Positions 55,656 through 64,000 of a stretch of 64,000 nt of DNA are shown here, piece by piece. The notes under the pieces were generated by a model. That model saw only the letters and a program-made list of their open reading frames with translations, searched no databases and was not told the DNA's origin. How positions within the stretch are numbered: position 1 is the stretch's first letter; the number at the start of each line of letters is the position of its first letter. The translations under genes were made by a program, and so were the position numbers. The stretch is from CBDBJL01 sp965206365 (GTDB lineage: Bacteria > Pseudomonadota > Alphaproteobacteria > JABAAW01 > JAHZMA01). The stretch covers positions 310,001-374,000 of the forward strand of contig CBDBJL010000018.1 of NCBI GenBank assembly GCA_965206365.1, read 5' to 3'.

Positions 55656-57257
55656 TTATTCTTTGGTTTCAGATTTTACACCATGATGAAAATTGTATAT
55701 CAACCCTAAAGTGGAACTATCCCAATGAGGATCAATTTGAGTTTCATCATGGAGGAGAGCAGAGAGTTTTTTCATTTCTTGCTTACCAAATTCTACACCA
55801 AATTGATCAAAAGGATTAATGTTCCAAAAAACTGATTGCGTAAAGCAACAATGTTCGTAAAGCGCAATTAAAGCTCCTAAATAATAAGGGGTTAAGGAGG
55901 GATATAAAATCATATTTGAAGGGCGATTGCCAGTAAATTTTTGCCAAGAAGAAGGGGCAGGGGCATTTGAGTTTCTATTGGTTTGCTTCCCAATCATCAG
56001 GCTTTCCGCTTGGGCAAAACAGCTGGCAGCAAGGGCAGCATGGTGCTGATCAATACTATGAATGGCTTGACGTGCTAATAAAAAATCTATGGGGATCAAA
56101 TCACTTCCTTGATGCAGAAGCTGAAAAAACGAATGTTGCGCGTTGCTTCCCGGCTCGCCCCAATAGATGGGTGATGTTTTCAGAAAAACATTTTCGCCAT
56201 TCAGCGCGGTTGATTTGCCACCAGATTCCATTAATAATTGTTGCAAATAGGCAGGAAAGCGTTGCATTCTATAATCGTAAGGGATAATTGCATGGCTGGT
56301 TGTTCCCAGAAAATTACGATTCCAAATATGCATTAAGGCCAAATTTATCGGTAAATTTTCGGCGAGTGGGGCATTGTAGAAATGATCATCAATCGATGCA
56401 AAACCATGCAATAATGCCATAAAATTATCACTTCCAATTCCGATCATTAAAGAAAGCCCAATCGCGCTACAAAGCGAGGTACGCCCTCCAACAAAATCCC
56501 ATAATGGAAAAATATTTTGTGGTGCAATGCCAAACTTTTCGGCTTCGGGCGCGTTTGCAGTAATTGCAAAAAAATGTTGGGAGATATTGCTATTTCCAAT
56601 AATATTCTCCAGCCAATTACGAGCAGATTCAGCATTTTTAAGGGTTTCGTAAGTGGTAAAACTTTTTGAAGAAATTAAAAACAAAGTTTGATGAGGGTTA
56701 AGTTGTTGGCAAATATCGTGAAGATGCCCGCCATCAAGATTAGAAACAAAGTGACATTTTATTGTTTTCCGAACAAAAGGGGTTAAAGCTTGCATCGCCA
56801 TGGCTGGGCCCAAATCGGAACCGCCAACGCCAATATTAACGAGATCGGTAATCGGGGTTGGGATTTTGTAAATATCGGAATCACCAGATTCGATCGCAGC
56901 TGTTAAAGCGATCATTTGTTTGCGGGTATCGGCAATTAGTTGCAGAATATCGGGGGGAAATTTTTTGCCAAAATGCCTAAGTGCCATGTGTAAAGCGGGA
57001 AGATTTTCGGTGGTGTTTACATGTTCGCCAGAAAATAGGGCGGTGCGTTTCGCATTAAATTCTTGAGATTGCAAGAAATCATGTAATAAAGTTAGTGTTT
57101 TCGCATCAATAAGATTTTTGGAATAATCCAATAAAATTCCATCATGCTGCAAATGGAAATTATCAAAACGTGTGGTATCTTCAGTAAATAAATCATAGAT
57201 AGATCTGGCTTGCAAAGCGCAAGCATGTGATCTGAGTTGATGATAGAGAGTTTCCAT
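55656..57257 (-). CDS. pgi: Glucose-6-phosphate isomerase
   Basis: 533 residues. It interconverts glucose-6-phosphate and fructose-6-phosphate. Motifs: VNIGVGGSDLGPAMA, LISSKSFTTYETL, WDFVGGRTSLCSAIGLSL, catalytic Glu in ESGGKS, His in GSNAQHSFFQLLHQG, and Lys near the C-terminus in FGVEFGKQ. Complete. First gene of the pgi-galE-giant-gene run. Confidence 0.96.
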   Translation of the reverse strand: METLYHQLRSHACALQARSIYDLFTEDTTRFDNFHLQHDGILLDYSKNLIDAKTLTLLHDFLQSQEFNAKRTALFSGEHVNTTENLPALHMALRHFGKKFPPDILQLIADTRKQMIALTAAIESGDSDIYKIPTPITDLVNIGVGGSDLGPAMAMQALTPFVRKTIKCHFVSNLDGGHLHDICQQLNPHQTLFLISSKSFTTYETLKNAESARNWLENIIGNSNISQHFFAITANAPEAEKFGIAPQNIFPLWDFVGGRTSLCSAIGLSLMIGIGSDNFMALLHGFASIDDHFYNAPLAENLPINLALMHIWNRNFLGTTSHAIIPYDYRMQRFPAYLQQLLMESGGKSTALNGENVFLKTSPIYWGEPGSNAQHSFFQLLHQGSDLIPIDFLLARQAIHSIDQHHAALAASCFAQAESLMIGKQTNRNSNAPAPSSWQKFTGNRPSNMILYPSLTPYYLGALIALYEHCCFTQSVFWNINPFDQFGVEFGKQEMKKLSALLHDETQIDPHWDSSTLGLIYNFHHGVKSETKE

Positions 57258-57545
57258 TGCAAGTAATCTAGCATCATCTCTTTAGGCTTGCAATTATTCT
57301 ATGATATTTATATTTGAGAATAGTGTTAGGGGAGACCTTATTTTGATCGTAATCTCAACCCGATATCTCCACTTTGGGATAAGCTTTTGTTGTTTCGACA
57401 ACAAAAATTTCAACATGAATTATTGTTGAATAAAGATGCATGTATGGGAAGTTTCTTAGTTGGCTCCCCCCTTAGGGAAGTTTTTACCCAAGAAGACCCG
57501 CATTTCGTACCCTTAAGGATAGGCTACGATGATTGATTTCCTGAT
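57258..57545. other. Intergenic region upstream of pgi, no gene seen
   Basis: 288 bp. It contains a perfect hairpin TTTTGTTG-tttcga-CAACAAAA (57385-57406), AT-rich and without a proper U-tract for either strand, so only a weak terminator candidate for the ankyrin gene. The rest shows short runs such as ctccccccttaggg. It presumably also holds the pgi promoter. Confidence 0.45.
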
Positions 57546-58361
57546 TCACTCTGTATTATACTCTAACAAAAGATCTTTCATTGCATTTGATTTTCCTTCT
57601 TCATCCGCTGTTCTAAAAAAATTCTTATAATCCTGATAAGGTGGAGTGGCTCCGTATTCATAGGCATAATCAAAAGGGGTTCTTCCATCTTTATCTGTGA
57701 TATTAGGATCTACGTCCCTTCTAAGCAGAAACTCTAACATTGCAATTTCTCCAGCTCTAACTACCGAATGAAGCATGGTTCCGCGATCGCTGGTAGCAGC
57801 ATGAATATCCAAACCCTGTTCTATTAAAAAATCTGCCATTTCAAATTCTTTAGATTGGATTGTCAGATGTAACATTGTTTCATTATCGCTGGTGACGGTA
57901 TGAATATCTTCCCCTTGCTTGATTAGCAATTTTACAATCTCAATTCCTCCAGATTGAACGGCTATATGGAGAATTGGACTGTTATTATTAGCAATCGCAT
58001 GAATATTTGCACCTTGGGCAAGTAAAAAATGGGCAATATCGATATAATTATTATTGAGTGCTAACAATAAGGGAGTGCGGCCAAACTTATCTTTGGCATT
58101 AATATCTGCACCTTGTTCTAGCAAGAATTGCACCATGGCTAAATTGCCAACACTCAAATAACCAATCGCACCATGCAAAGGATTATCAATCCCTGGCGGT
58201 GAGTTAATTTCCGCACCCTTTGCTAGGAATAATTTGACGAGATTTAAACGATTTGCGTTGGCGGCATAGGTAAGGGGAGTTGCTTTACCATCATCCTGAT
58301 TTAAATTTGTCCCTTTTTCGATAAAAGTTGTAATTTCTTCTAAACTGGTTGTTTCGATCAA
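57546..58361 (-). CDS. Ankyrin-repeat protein (soluble repeat domain)
   Basis: 271 residues counted from TTG 58361. It contains six to seven ankyrin repeats with the TPL/TPLxxA and LLxxGAdin pattern: ATPLTYAANANRLNLVKLFLAKGAEIN, NPLHGAIGYLS..LVQFLLEQGADINAK, TPLLLALNNNYIDIAHFLLAQGANIHA, ILHIAVQSGGIEIVKLLIKQG, MLHLTIQSKEFEMADFLIEQG, MLHSVVRAGEIAMLEFLLRR. Such arrays bind proteins. The same frame continues upstream without a conventional start and encodes a membrane anchor, so the TTG is probably not the natural start. Confidence 0.8.
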   Translation of the reverse strand: MIETTSLEEITTFIEKGTNLNQDDGKATPLTYAANANRLNLVKLFLAKGAEINSPPGIDNPLHGAIGYLSVGNLAMVQFLLEQGADINAKDKFGRTPLLLALNNNYIDIAHFLLAQGANIHAIANNNSPILHIAVQSGGIEIVKLLIKQGEDIHTVTSDNETMLHLTIQSKEFEMADFLIEQGLDIHAATSDRGTMLHSVVRAGEIAMLEFLLRRDVDPNITDKDGRTPFDYAYEYGATPPYQDYKNFFRTADEEGKSNAMKDLLLEYNTE

Positions 58362-58604
58362 GGAATAATCTAATAAAGGATTATAATCAGTAGAGGTGGT
58401 TACAGTTTCTATTGTTTCAGGGGAATTATAGGAATTTGGCGACAGATTCGTAAATAAATTCGTAAGATAAGAATCTTCGGTGGAAACATCGTAGATGATG
58501 TATGTAAAAAAAATAAAACCAAAAATGGAAAAGAAATTAAAAATAACTTTCCATGTTTTGGTTAAATATTTTTTATTGAATTTTTTGGCAATAATTTATT
58601 GCAT
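58362..58604 (-). pseudogene. 5' part of the ankyrin gene: membrane-anchor segment with nonsense codon 3
   Basis: In frame with the ankyrin domain, an ATG at 58604 follows GGAG (58611-58614) by 6 bp but is followed by CAA and TAA (58596-58598). Beyond the stop the frame is open: a basic stretch KKFNKKYLTKTWK, then a hydrophobic anchor VIFNFFSIFGFIFFTYII, then a Ser/Thr-rich linker into the repeats. The intact protein would be an N-terminally anchored ankyrin protein of about 352 residues. Readthrough or a recent nonsense mutation are both possible. Confidence 0.65.
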
Positions 58605-58620
58605 AATTTTCTCCACTTAA

Positions 58621-58637
58621 AAAATGGTGCCCCAAAA

Positions 58638-58646
<9 letters not shown>
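58621..58646. repeat. 13-bp direct repeat at the tRNA-Phe 3' end
   Basis: aaaatggtgcccc (58621-58633) is followed at once by aaaatggtgccca (58634-58646). The second copy holds the CCA end, the discriminator base and part of the acceptor stem of tRNA-Phe. It is a local duplication; it could be the scar of an integration event at the tRNA, but no integrase is nearby. Confidence 0.6.
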
Positions 58647-58713
<67 letters not shown>

Positions 58714-58820
58714 AAAAAATAGATAGCATCTATTTTCATTTTATAGAACGGATATTGTTATACGAGTTGGTGAAATTTTTAGCAAGAGGTTTTCTGATAA
58801 TGGGTTAGAAATAGGTGATA

Positions 58821-59609
58821 TTATTGAGTATCGAGCAAATGATGCAAGGCAAGGGCGGTGCTTACCGAAACATTCAGGCTCTCGGGACCATAGGCTTGTT
58901 GGCCATTCATAGCGATACGACAAAGAAAGTCACATTTTTCACGAATCAAGCGATGTAGCCCTTTGCCCTCAGTACCAATAATTAGAGCTGTATATTTTGG
59001 GGCGGAAATTGCTTTCAAATTTTTCCCGGTCATATCCAACCCAATCGTCCAAATGTCGCGCTGTTTAAGCCAATCGATGAAACGGGCAATATTGCCACAT
59101 TCTAGCAGTGGAATCGTTTCCAAAGCCCCGGCTGCGGCACGGGCGAGATGGGCATTTTCACGCCATCGGTCAGTAATTACTGCATCTGCTCCTAAAAGTG
59201 AAGCTGAACGGATAATGGCCCCAACATTTTGCAAATCTTCTAAGCGGTCTAAAACCAGAATTTGCAATTTTTCGCAAGTTTTGTCGTTTAACGTATTAAC
59301 AATAAAATCTTCTGCCCGCATCGTTACAAGTGGCGTTACTTGAAGGGCGAGCCCTTGATGAATTGCGAAATTACCCAGCATTTGTTGTAAAGCTGAAGGT
59401 GAAATTTTGTCGCAAGGTAATTTACGGCCCTTAAAATTGCTATTTTTAGGTTGATCAGAGAGATGGTTTAATGAAAATTTGCGCGCTTCTTCAGGAGGGG
59501 TTGTGGCGGTATAAAATAATTTTATTTTGCATCTTTTGGGGTTTTGCAATGCCGCAATCACAGCATGGCGACCGTAAATCCAAAAGGAAGATTGTAGTTT
59601 ATCGCGCAT
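58821..59609 (-). CDS. rlmB: 23S rRNA (guanosine-2'-O-)methyltransferase, SpoU family
   Basis: 262 residues. The N-terminal substrate-binding domain (WIYGRHAVIAALQNPKR) is followed by the SPOUT knot with motif 1 LDRLEDLQNVGAIIRSA, motif 2 ALIIGTEGKGLHRLI and motif 3 GPESLNVSVSTALALH. It methylates 2'-O of a guanosine in 23S rRNA in the RlmB subgroup; a tRNA target is a less likely alternative. The gene lies upstream of tRNA-Phe on the same strand. Confidence 0.9.
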   Translation of the reverse strand: MRDKLQSSFWIYGRHAVIAALQNPKRCKIKLFYTATTPPEEARKFSLNHLSDQPKNSNFKGRKLPCDKISPSALQQMLGNFAIHQGLALQVTPLVTMRAEDFIVNTLNDKTCEKLQILVLDRLEDLQNVGAIIRSASLLGADAVITDRWRENAHLARAAAGALETIPLLECGNIARFIDWLKQRDIWTIGLDMTGKNLKAISAPKYTALIIGTEGKGLHRLIREKCDFLCRIAMNGQQAYGPESLNVSVSTALALHHLLDTQ

Positions 59610-59878
59610 ATAATTTAGCTCCTTTCCTAATTTTTGCTACAATGAATATCTATTCGAAGAAATGCAACTTGAAAAAATATGCCGAAACGACAGCAATGAA
59701 TGATGAAAAGGGTTATTATGAAATGATTGATTCAGAATCAATAGAAAAAATTTAATATAATTGATTTAATTCTTGGATAAAATTTGTTACAAGGGATAAA
59801 AGCAATGATGATTTTGGTCTTTTTGGGGGAGGCAAGCTCAAATTGAGTAGAATGAAAATTATTTTTAAAAGGTAAAAT

Positions 59879-60268
59879 ATGCCCTTACGAATTAAACTTC
59901 CTGCAAACGATAAATTAATCATTAATGGTGCCGTTTTGGAAAATGGTGGTGATTCCACAATTTTGGTGGTGCATAATCGTGCGGATATTTTACGGCGCAA
60001 AGAAATTATGCAAGAAGAAGATGCCAAAACTCCAGCAAGGATGGTGTATTATTCGTTACAATGTGCCTATATGTTTGAGGAAATGCGTGGTGATTATTTG
60101 CAAAGCTGTTTGCGTTATTTAGATTCTTACTTGCAGGCAGCAGCAAGCGCAACTTCTATTGTTGTTGAAATCAAAGAAATGATTGCCGCCGGGCAGTTAT
60201 ATCGTGCCCTGAAAAAGTCGCACGAGTTGATTAAGCATGAATCGGTACGTTTGGGGATTCCTGTTTAA
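59879..60268 (+). CDS. flbT: Flagellin translation repressor FlbT
   Basis: 129 residues. The start PLRIKLPANDKLIINGAVLENGG and RADILRRKEIMQEEDAKTPARMVYYSLQCAYMFEE match FlbT, which in Caulobacter binds flagellin mRNA and represses its translation. No flaF, flagellin or other flagellar gene is in the window, so it is detached from its usual locus. AAAAGG lies just before the ATG. Confidence 0.9.
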   Translation: MPLRIKLPANDKLIINGAVLENGGDSTILVVHNRADILRRKEIMQEEDAKTPARMVYYSLQCAYMFEEMRGDYLQSCLRYLDSYLQAAASATSIVVEIKEMIAAGQLYRALKKSHELIKHESVRLGIPV

Positions 60269-60320
60269 ACTTTGCACCAATGATATTGGTGATCTAAGTT
60301 GCAATGGGTAGTTAAGGGTA

Positions 60321-60605
60321 ATGGATTTAGCAGCAAAAATTACGATTCGATTAGAAGATTTTTTTTCTCCTGAAAGTTTGGAGCTTGAAAATCAGTCGCA
60401 CCTCCATGCCGAACATAATCAAGAGGCTGCAGAAAATGGGCAAACGCACTTTTTTGCTGTGATTGTGAGTGTAAAATTTATCGCAAAATCAAGACTTCAA
60501 CGCCAACGCATGGTTTATGATGCGTTGGGGGATTTATTTGATACCACCCCATTGCATGCTTTTGCGATGAAAACTTTAGCGCCAGAAGAGGATAACGACC
60601 ATTAA
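60321..60605 (+). CDS. bolA: BolA family protein
   Basis: 94 residues. The family core is visible: HFFAVIVSVKFIAKSRLQRQRMVYDALGDLF, then PLHAFAMKTLAPEE, including the C-terminal His (LHAFAMKT). BolA proteins pair with monothiol glutaredoxins around a [2Fe-2S] cluster and can act in iron or stress regulation. The opening residues (MDLAAKITIRLEDFFSPESLELENQSHLH) carry the usual short helix and His. The glutaredoxin partner is not in the window. Confidence 0.9.
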   Translation: MDLAAKITIRLEDFFSPESLELENQSHLHAEHNQEAAENGQTHFFAVIVSVKFIAKSRLQRQRMVYDALGDLFDTTPLHAFAMKTLAPEEDNDH

Positions 60606-61046
60606 TTTATGGGGATAGATTATTATCAAATAAAATTATTTCCAAAATAGAGATGTTCGGGGAGTAGTTTTTCATGGTCGCTACAAAAATCAGTATTTTT
60701 TAAGGTAATTTTTTTTTCTTGTCTTCGCTTCGTAAATAGGTTAGGTGTACTGGCAATATATTAAGGATTGTTTGATTGTTAGGTATGATTTAAAGATGCG
60801 TTTTGTGTTTCGAGTAGTGTAGTTTTGCGGGTGCGAGTGTTATTAAACATGCCGTTTCATCGATTAGATAGCGTGCTTCTCTGCTCGCCTAATGATTATA
60901 TTTTATCAAGCAGATGAAATATAATCATTTTTTATTTTTGGTTTCGTGTAAATTACTGCTTACAGCAGATTCACCTTCATATTGGTGCTGCGCTTTACAA
61001 ATTTCATTTAATAACTTTCCCACTTACGTAAAGGAGACTTAGCTTT
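60606..61046 (+). other. 441-bp leader region upstream of aceA
   Basis: No coding frame with family features. It contains a strong terminator-like hairpin (60891-60940), about 100 bp before aceA, a CTGC-ttaca-GCAG inverted repeat (60956-60968), and a good ribosome-binding site AAAGGAGA before the aceA ATG. Whether the region is a separate small RNA or the aceA leader is open. Confidence 0.5.
60891..60940 (+). terminator. Strong Rho-independent terminator upstream of aceA
   Basis: A 17-nt arm (60891-60907), loop of 5 nt, and a matching arm (60913-60929) with one G-U pair, followed by a T-rich tract (60927-60939). It is on the plus strand, nearly 290 bp after the bolA stop, so it either ends a long bolA transcript, ends an independent small RNA, or attenuates aceA. 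Confidence 0.7.
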
Positions 61047-62369
61047 ATGTCTAATTCATTTTATTACAACCCTAAAGAAGTAGCAAGTAAGCTTGAAGAG
61101 ACATGGAGAACTGATTCTCGCTGGAGTCAAGTAAAGCGAACTTATTCAGCACAAGATGTTATTAAATTGCGCGGCTCAATCAGTACCAGCTATACAATGG
61201 CAACGCTTACAGCTCGAAAATTATGGCATTTATTTAATGGCGGTTCACAAAAAGGTTACGTTAATACGATTGGTACCCTAACTGGTGGGCAGGCAATTCA
61301 GCAAGCCAAAGCGGGTATGAAGGCAATTTATTTATCGGGTTGGCAGGTTGCTGCCGATAATAACACATCGCGAGGCATGTATCCTGATCAATCCTTATAT
61401 CCAGTAGATTCTGTGCCACAGGTGGTTGATAGCATTAATCGTTCACTGAAACGTGCGGATGAGATTCAATGGGAATCGGGGATTACCCCTGAAGATGATA
61501 AATTTATTGATTATTTTTTGCCGATTGTTGCTGATGCCGAAGCTGGCTTTGGCGGTGTTTTGAATGGTTATGAGCTTACGAAACATATGATTGAGGCAGG
61601 TGTAGCTGCAGTGCATTTTGAAGATCAATTATCTTCCGCAAAGAAATGTGGTCATATGGGCGGCAAAGTGCTTGTTCCTACCCGCGATGCTGTGCAAAAA
61701 CTTATTTCGGCACGTTTGGCAACCGATGTTATGGATGTGCCAACATTAATTGTTGCGCGTACCGATGCGAATGCAGCCAGTTTAATTACCTCTGATTGCG
61801 ATGATTATGATCAAAAATTTATTGTTGGTAAACGAACGGTTGAAGGATTCTACAATACAAAAGCTGGTATTGATCAAGCGATCAGTAGGGGCTTGGCCTA
61901 TGCACCTTACGCTGATTTAATTTGGTGCGAAACTGCCACGCCAAATTTAGATGAGGCACGCGTTTTTGCAGAAGCAATTAAAAAAGATTATCCAAATCAA
62001 TTATTGGCCTATAATTGTTCGCCATCTTTTAATTGGCGTAAATATCTTGATGATAAAGTTATTGCTGGTTTCCAAGATTCTCTTGCCGAAATGGGCTATG
62101 TGTTCCAGTTTATTACTTTGGCTGGAATTCATAATATGTGGTATCATATGTTTGATTTTGCATATCATTATAGCCGTGGTGAGGGTATGAAACATTATGT
62201 TGATCGGATTCAAACGCCTGAATTAGAAGCTGTGAAGCGTGGTTATACGTTTGCCATGCACCAGCAAGAGGTTGGGGCCCAATATTTTGATTCGATTACC
62301 AATATTATTCAAAACAATCAATCTTCAACAACGGCGATGAAGGGTTCTACAGAAGAAGAACAATTTTAA
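61047..62369 (+). CDS. aceA: Isocitrate lyase
   Basis: 440 residues. It splits isocitrate into glyoxylate and succinate. The catalytic loop KKCGHMGGKVLVP contains the essential Cys; other blocks are WQVAADNN, PIVADAEAGFGG, HFEDQLSSAKKCGH, and NCSPSFNW at the substrate site. A strong ribosome-binding site AAAGGAGA lies 12 bp before the ATG. Together with the following malate synthase gene it makes the glyoxylate shunt, allowing growth on acetate or fatty acids. Confidence 0.97.
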   Translation: MSNSFYYNPKEVASKLEETWRTDSRWSQVKRTYSAQDVIKLRGSISTSYTMATLTARKLWHLFNGGSQKGYVNTIGTLTGGQAIQQAKAGMKAIYLSGWQVAADNNTSRGMYPDQSLYPVDSVPQVVDSINRSLKRADEIQWESGITPEDDKFIDYFLPIVADAEAGFGGVLNGYELTKHMIEAGVAAVHFEDQLSSAKKCGHMGGKVLVPTRDAVQKLISARLATDVMDVPTLIVARTDANAASLITSDCDDYDQKFIVGKRTVEGFYNTKAGIDQAISRGLAYAPYADLIWCETATPNLDEARVFAEAIKKDYPNQLLAYNCSPSFNWRKYLDDKVIAGFQDSLAEMGYVFQFITLAGIHNMWYHMFDFAYHYSRGEGMKHYVDRIQTPELEAVKRGYTFAMHQQEVGAQYFDSITNIIQNNQSSTTAMKGSTEEEQF

Positions 62370-62397
62370 GCTATATTATTGCAAAGAGTAGGTAAAA

Positions 62398-64000
62398 ATG
62401 ATGTCTTCTCTGACTATTCATGGATTTACAGAAAATCAAGATCGAGTTCTTACGCCAGAATTTTCTATATTTTTAGAAAAATTAATGATCGAATTTGCAT
62501 CGAATTTTGAAGAATTACTAGAATTGCGCACCAATCGGCAAGCTGAGTTTGATCGTGGCCTAAAGCCAGATTTTGCTACTGATACCGAAAATATTCGTCT
62601 TGACGATTGGCAAGTGGCACCTGTGCCAAAGGATTTGTGGGATCGTAGGGTAGAGATTACTGGGTCTGCTTCAGATGCGAAAGCGGTTATTCATGCTTTG
62701 AATGCGAATGTGAAATGTTTTATGGCGGATTTTGAAGATTCGTTAGTTCCATCTTGGGCAAATATTATTGCCGGGCAATGCAATTTGCAAGATGCTATTG
62801 CTGGTACGCTACGCTTTGAAGATCAGGCAAGCGGTACAGTTGAGCAGCTTCAGCAAAAAACAGCATTGCTTTTATGTCGGGTGCGGGGATTGCATTTACC
62901 CGAGGCGCATATTTGCTTTAAGGGTAAGGCTGTGCCTGGCTCTTTATTTGATTTTGCCGGATATCTTTTTCATAATCATGTGGCACTACGTGCGAAAGGA
63001 AGTGGGGTTTATTTTTATTTACCCAAATTAGAGGATCATGGGGAAGCTCAATTATGGGCGGATGTTTTTAAATTCTCTGAAACCTATTTATCGATTCCTC
63101 AAAGCACAATTCGCGCAACGATTATGATTGAAACGTTTCCATCTGTTTTCCAAATGCACGAAATTCTCTACGCGCTACGTGATTATGCCGTTGCATTAAC
63201 GTGTGGTCGGTGGGATTATATTTTTAGCTATATTAAAACGCTAAGCACAGATCAGGCTTATATTCTTGCCGATAGGGGTACATTGGGCATGGATTCACCG
63301 TTTTTATCGGCATATTCGCGTTTGTTGATCCAAACCTGTCATCAAAGAGGCGTTCTCGCTATGGGTGGTATGGCGGCTTTTGTTCCTTCGCGCGATAAAG
63401 CTGTGAATGTGCAGGCTTTAGAAAAAGTGCGCTTTGATAAGCAACTAGAGGCAGATAATGGGCATGATGGAACCTGGATTGCTCATCCAGGATTAGCTAA
63501 TACAGCCTTGGCAGTATTTGATCAGGCAATTCATAAAAATGCTAGTAATCAAACCCATATAATGCGAGAGGAAGATCGTATTACCACACAAGATCTCTAT
63601 TTACCGCCACCGCCTATTTGTACAGAGATTGTGGTGCGCAACAATATAAAAATTGCAGTGCAATATATCGAGGCCTGGTTATGTGGCAATGGTTACAAAG
63701 AACTTTATCATTTAATGGAAGATGCGGCAACGGCAGAAATATCACGCGCTTCGATATGGCAATTAATGAAATATGGGTTAGAATTAGAGAATGGAAAAAT
63801 ATTATCGGCTGATTATTTCAATCAATTATTAGATGAAGAATGCCAAGTGATTCAAGCAGAAATTGGTGACGCTTATCAAAGTGGAAAATTCCCCCAGGCC
63901 TGTGCTATTTTTAAGGATCTGGTTTTGGCAGATAAATTTCCATCTTTTCTAACTTTGCCTTGCTACCAGCAGGTGATTACATTGCTACCAGCAGGTGATT
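62398..64000 (+). CDS. aceB: Malate synthase A, 3' end outside the window
   Basis: About 534 codons are visible and the frame is still open at the right edge. It condenses glyoxylate with acetyl-CoA. Family blocks are CRVRGLHLPEAHI, IMIETFPSVFQMHEILYALRDYAVALTCGRWDYIFSYIKTL, GMAAFVPSRDK, and LMEDAATAEISR with the catalytic acid. Normal malate synthase A ends near FLTLPAY; here FLTLPCY is reached at about 63960 and is followed by a 22-bp tandem repeat rather than a stop. It follows aceA by 28 bp. Confidence 0.93.
   Translation, partial: MMSSLTIHGFTENQDRVLTPEFSIFLEKLMIEFASNFEELLELRTNRQAEFDRGLKPDFATDTENIRLDDWQVAPVPKDLWDRRVEITGSASDAKAVIHALNANVKCFMADFEDSLVPSWANIIAGQCNLQDAIAGTLRFEDQASGTVEQLQQKTALLLCRVRGLHLPEAHICFKGKAVPGSLFDFAGYLFHNHVALRAKGSGVYFYLPKLEDHGEAQLWADVFKFSETYLSIPQSTIRATIMIETFPSVFQMHEILYALRDYAVALTCGRWDYIFSYIKTLSTDQAYILADRGTLGMDSPFLSAYSRLLIQTCHQRGVLAMGGMAAFVPSRDKAVNVQALEKVRFDKQLEADNGHDGTWIAHPGLANTALAVFDQAIHKNASNQTHIMREEDRITTQDLYLPPPPICTEIVVRNNIKIAVQYIEAWLCGNGYKELYHLMEDAATAEISRASIWQLMKYGLELENGKILSADYFNQLLDEECQVIQAEIGDAYQSGKFPQACAIFKDLVLADKFPSFLTLPCYQQVITLLPAGD
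63961..64000 (+). repeat. 22-bp tandem repeat at the end of aceB
   Basis: tgctaccagcaggtgatta plus cat forms a 22-bp unit at 63961-63982. The next 18 bp (63983-64000) repeat it exactly and run off the window. As 22 is not a multiple of 3, each copy shifts the frame; three copies restore it. The total copy number is not visible. Confidence 0.85.

Noticed and set aside
59471..59755. Plus-strand frame of 94 codons across the rlmB start
   Set aside because: Its first half lies inside rlmB; the remaining ~37 codons (ATG at 59642) have no family features, so I could not support a gene.

Overview
The window is AT-rich bacterial DNA, coding on both strands, from an alphaproteobacterium. The markers for this are TrcR (DUF1013), FlbT, UPF0262, DUF934 and DUF2849 beside a sulfite reductase, a short-form HisG, the trpB-trpA-accD-folC order, and a divergent TlpA-like gene beside argH, a small lipoprotein gene and lysA. 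Biosynthesis of Trp, His, Arg, Lys, Ile/Val, purines and siroheme is represented and the glyoxylate shunt is present, so the organism looks metabolically competent. Sel1 and ankyrin repeats, an S8 protease with a probable autotransporter barrel, and several decayed or degenerate genes would suit a host-associated or recently reduced genome. I cannot name a genus.

Layout. 1-1627: 3' part of a secreted S8 protease. 1782-8000 (minus): ettA, then a sulfite-reductase/siroheme/ferredoxin cluster and a small membrane protein. 8260-16608 (plus): trpB, trpA, accD, folC, sdhE, mfd. 16756-17904: Sel1-repeat protein. 17953-21311 (minus): SPOR lipoprotein, ilvD and a cyclic-nucleotide-binding-like protein. 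21675-26749 (plus): S49 peptidase, a frameshifted glnD, and an unknown 437-residue protein ending in a strong terminator. 26799-28391 (minus): degenerate AMP-ligase-like protein and a TlpA-like thioredoxin. 28544-39557 (plus): argH, a 43-residue LptM-like lipoprotein, lysA, purD, a dimethylglycine-dehydrogenase-like flavoprotein, a TolC-like protein, trcR, a DsbA-family protein and a HAD phosphatase. 39581-46253 (minus): RNase E/G-like, maf, LMW phosphatase, UPF0262, hisD, hisG, htpG. 46555-49484: rpsT, a small hypothetical protein, an amidohydrolase and a probable outer-membrane barrel. 49585-57257 (minus): a 1675-residue repeat protein, galE, pgi. 57546-58713 (minus): ankyrin protein with a broken N-terminus, tRNA-Phe. 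58821-64000: rlmB, flbT, bolA, aceA and an aceB-like malate synthase running off the end.

The most unusual object is the 1675-residue protein. Its first ~230 residues look like an FtsE-type ABC ATPase in which Walker A, signature, Walker B glutamate and H-loop are all altered. This is joined to about 1300 residues of acidic Pro/Glu/Ala repeats that carry higher-order periods of 114, 162 and 351 bp. The short motif GKRSLWQ(K/Q)IF flanks the repeats on both sides. No FtsX-like gene lies next to it. Other points of interest are a nonsense codon at position 3 of the ankyrin gene ahead of an intact membrane-anchor reading frame, a CysG whose methyltransferase half has decayed, a frameshifted glnD, a probable non-canonical start for folC, and a 22-bp tandem repeat at the 3' end of the malate synthase gene.
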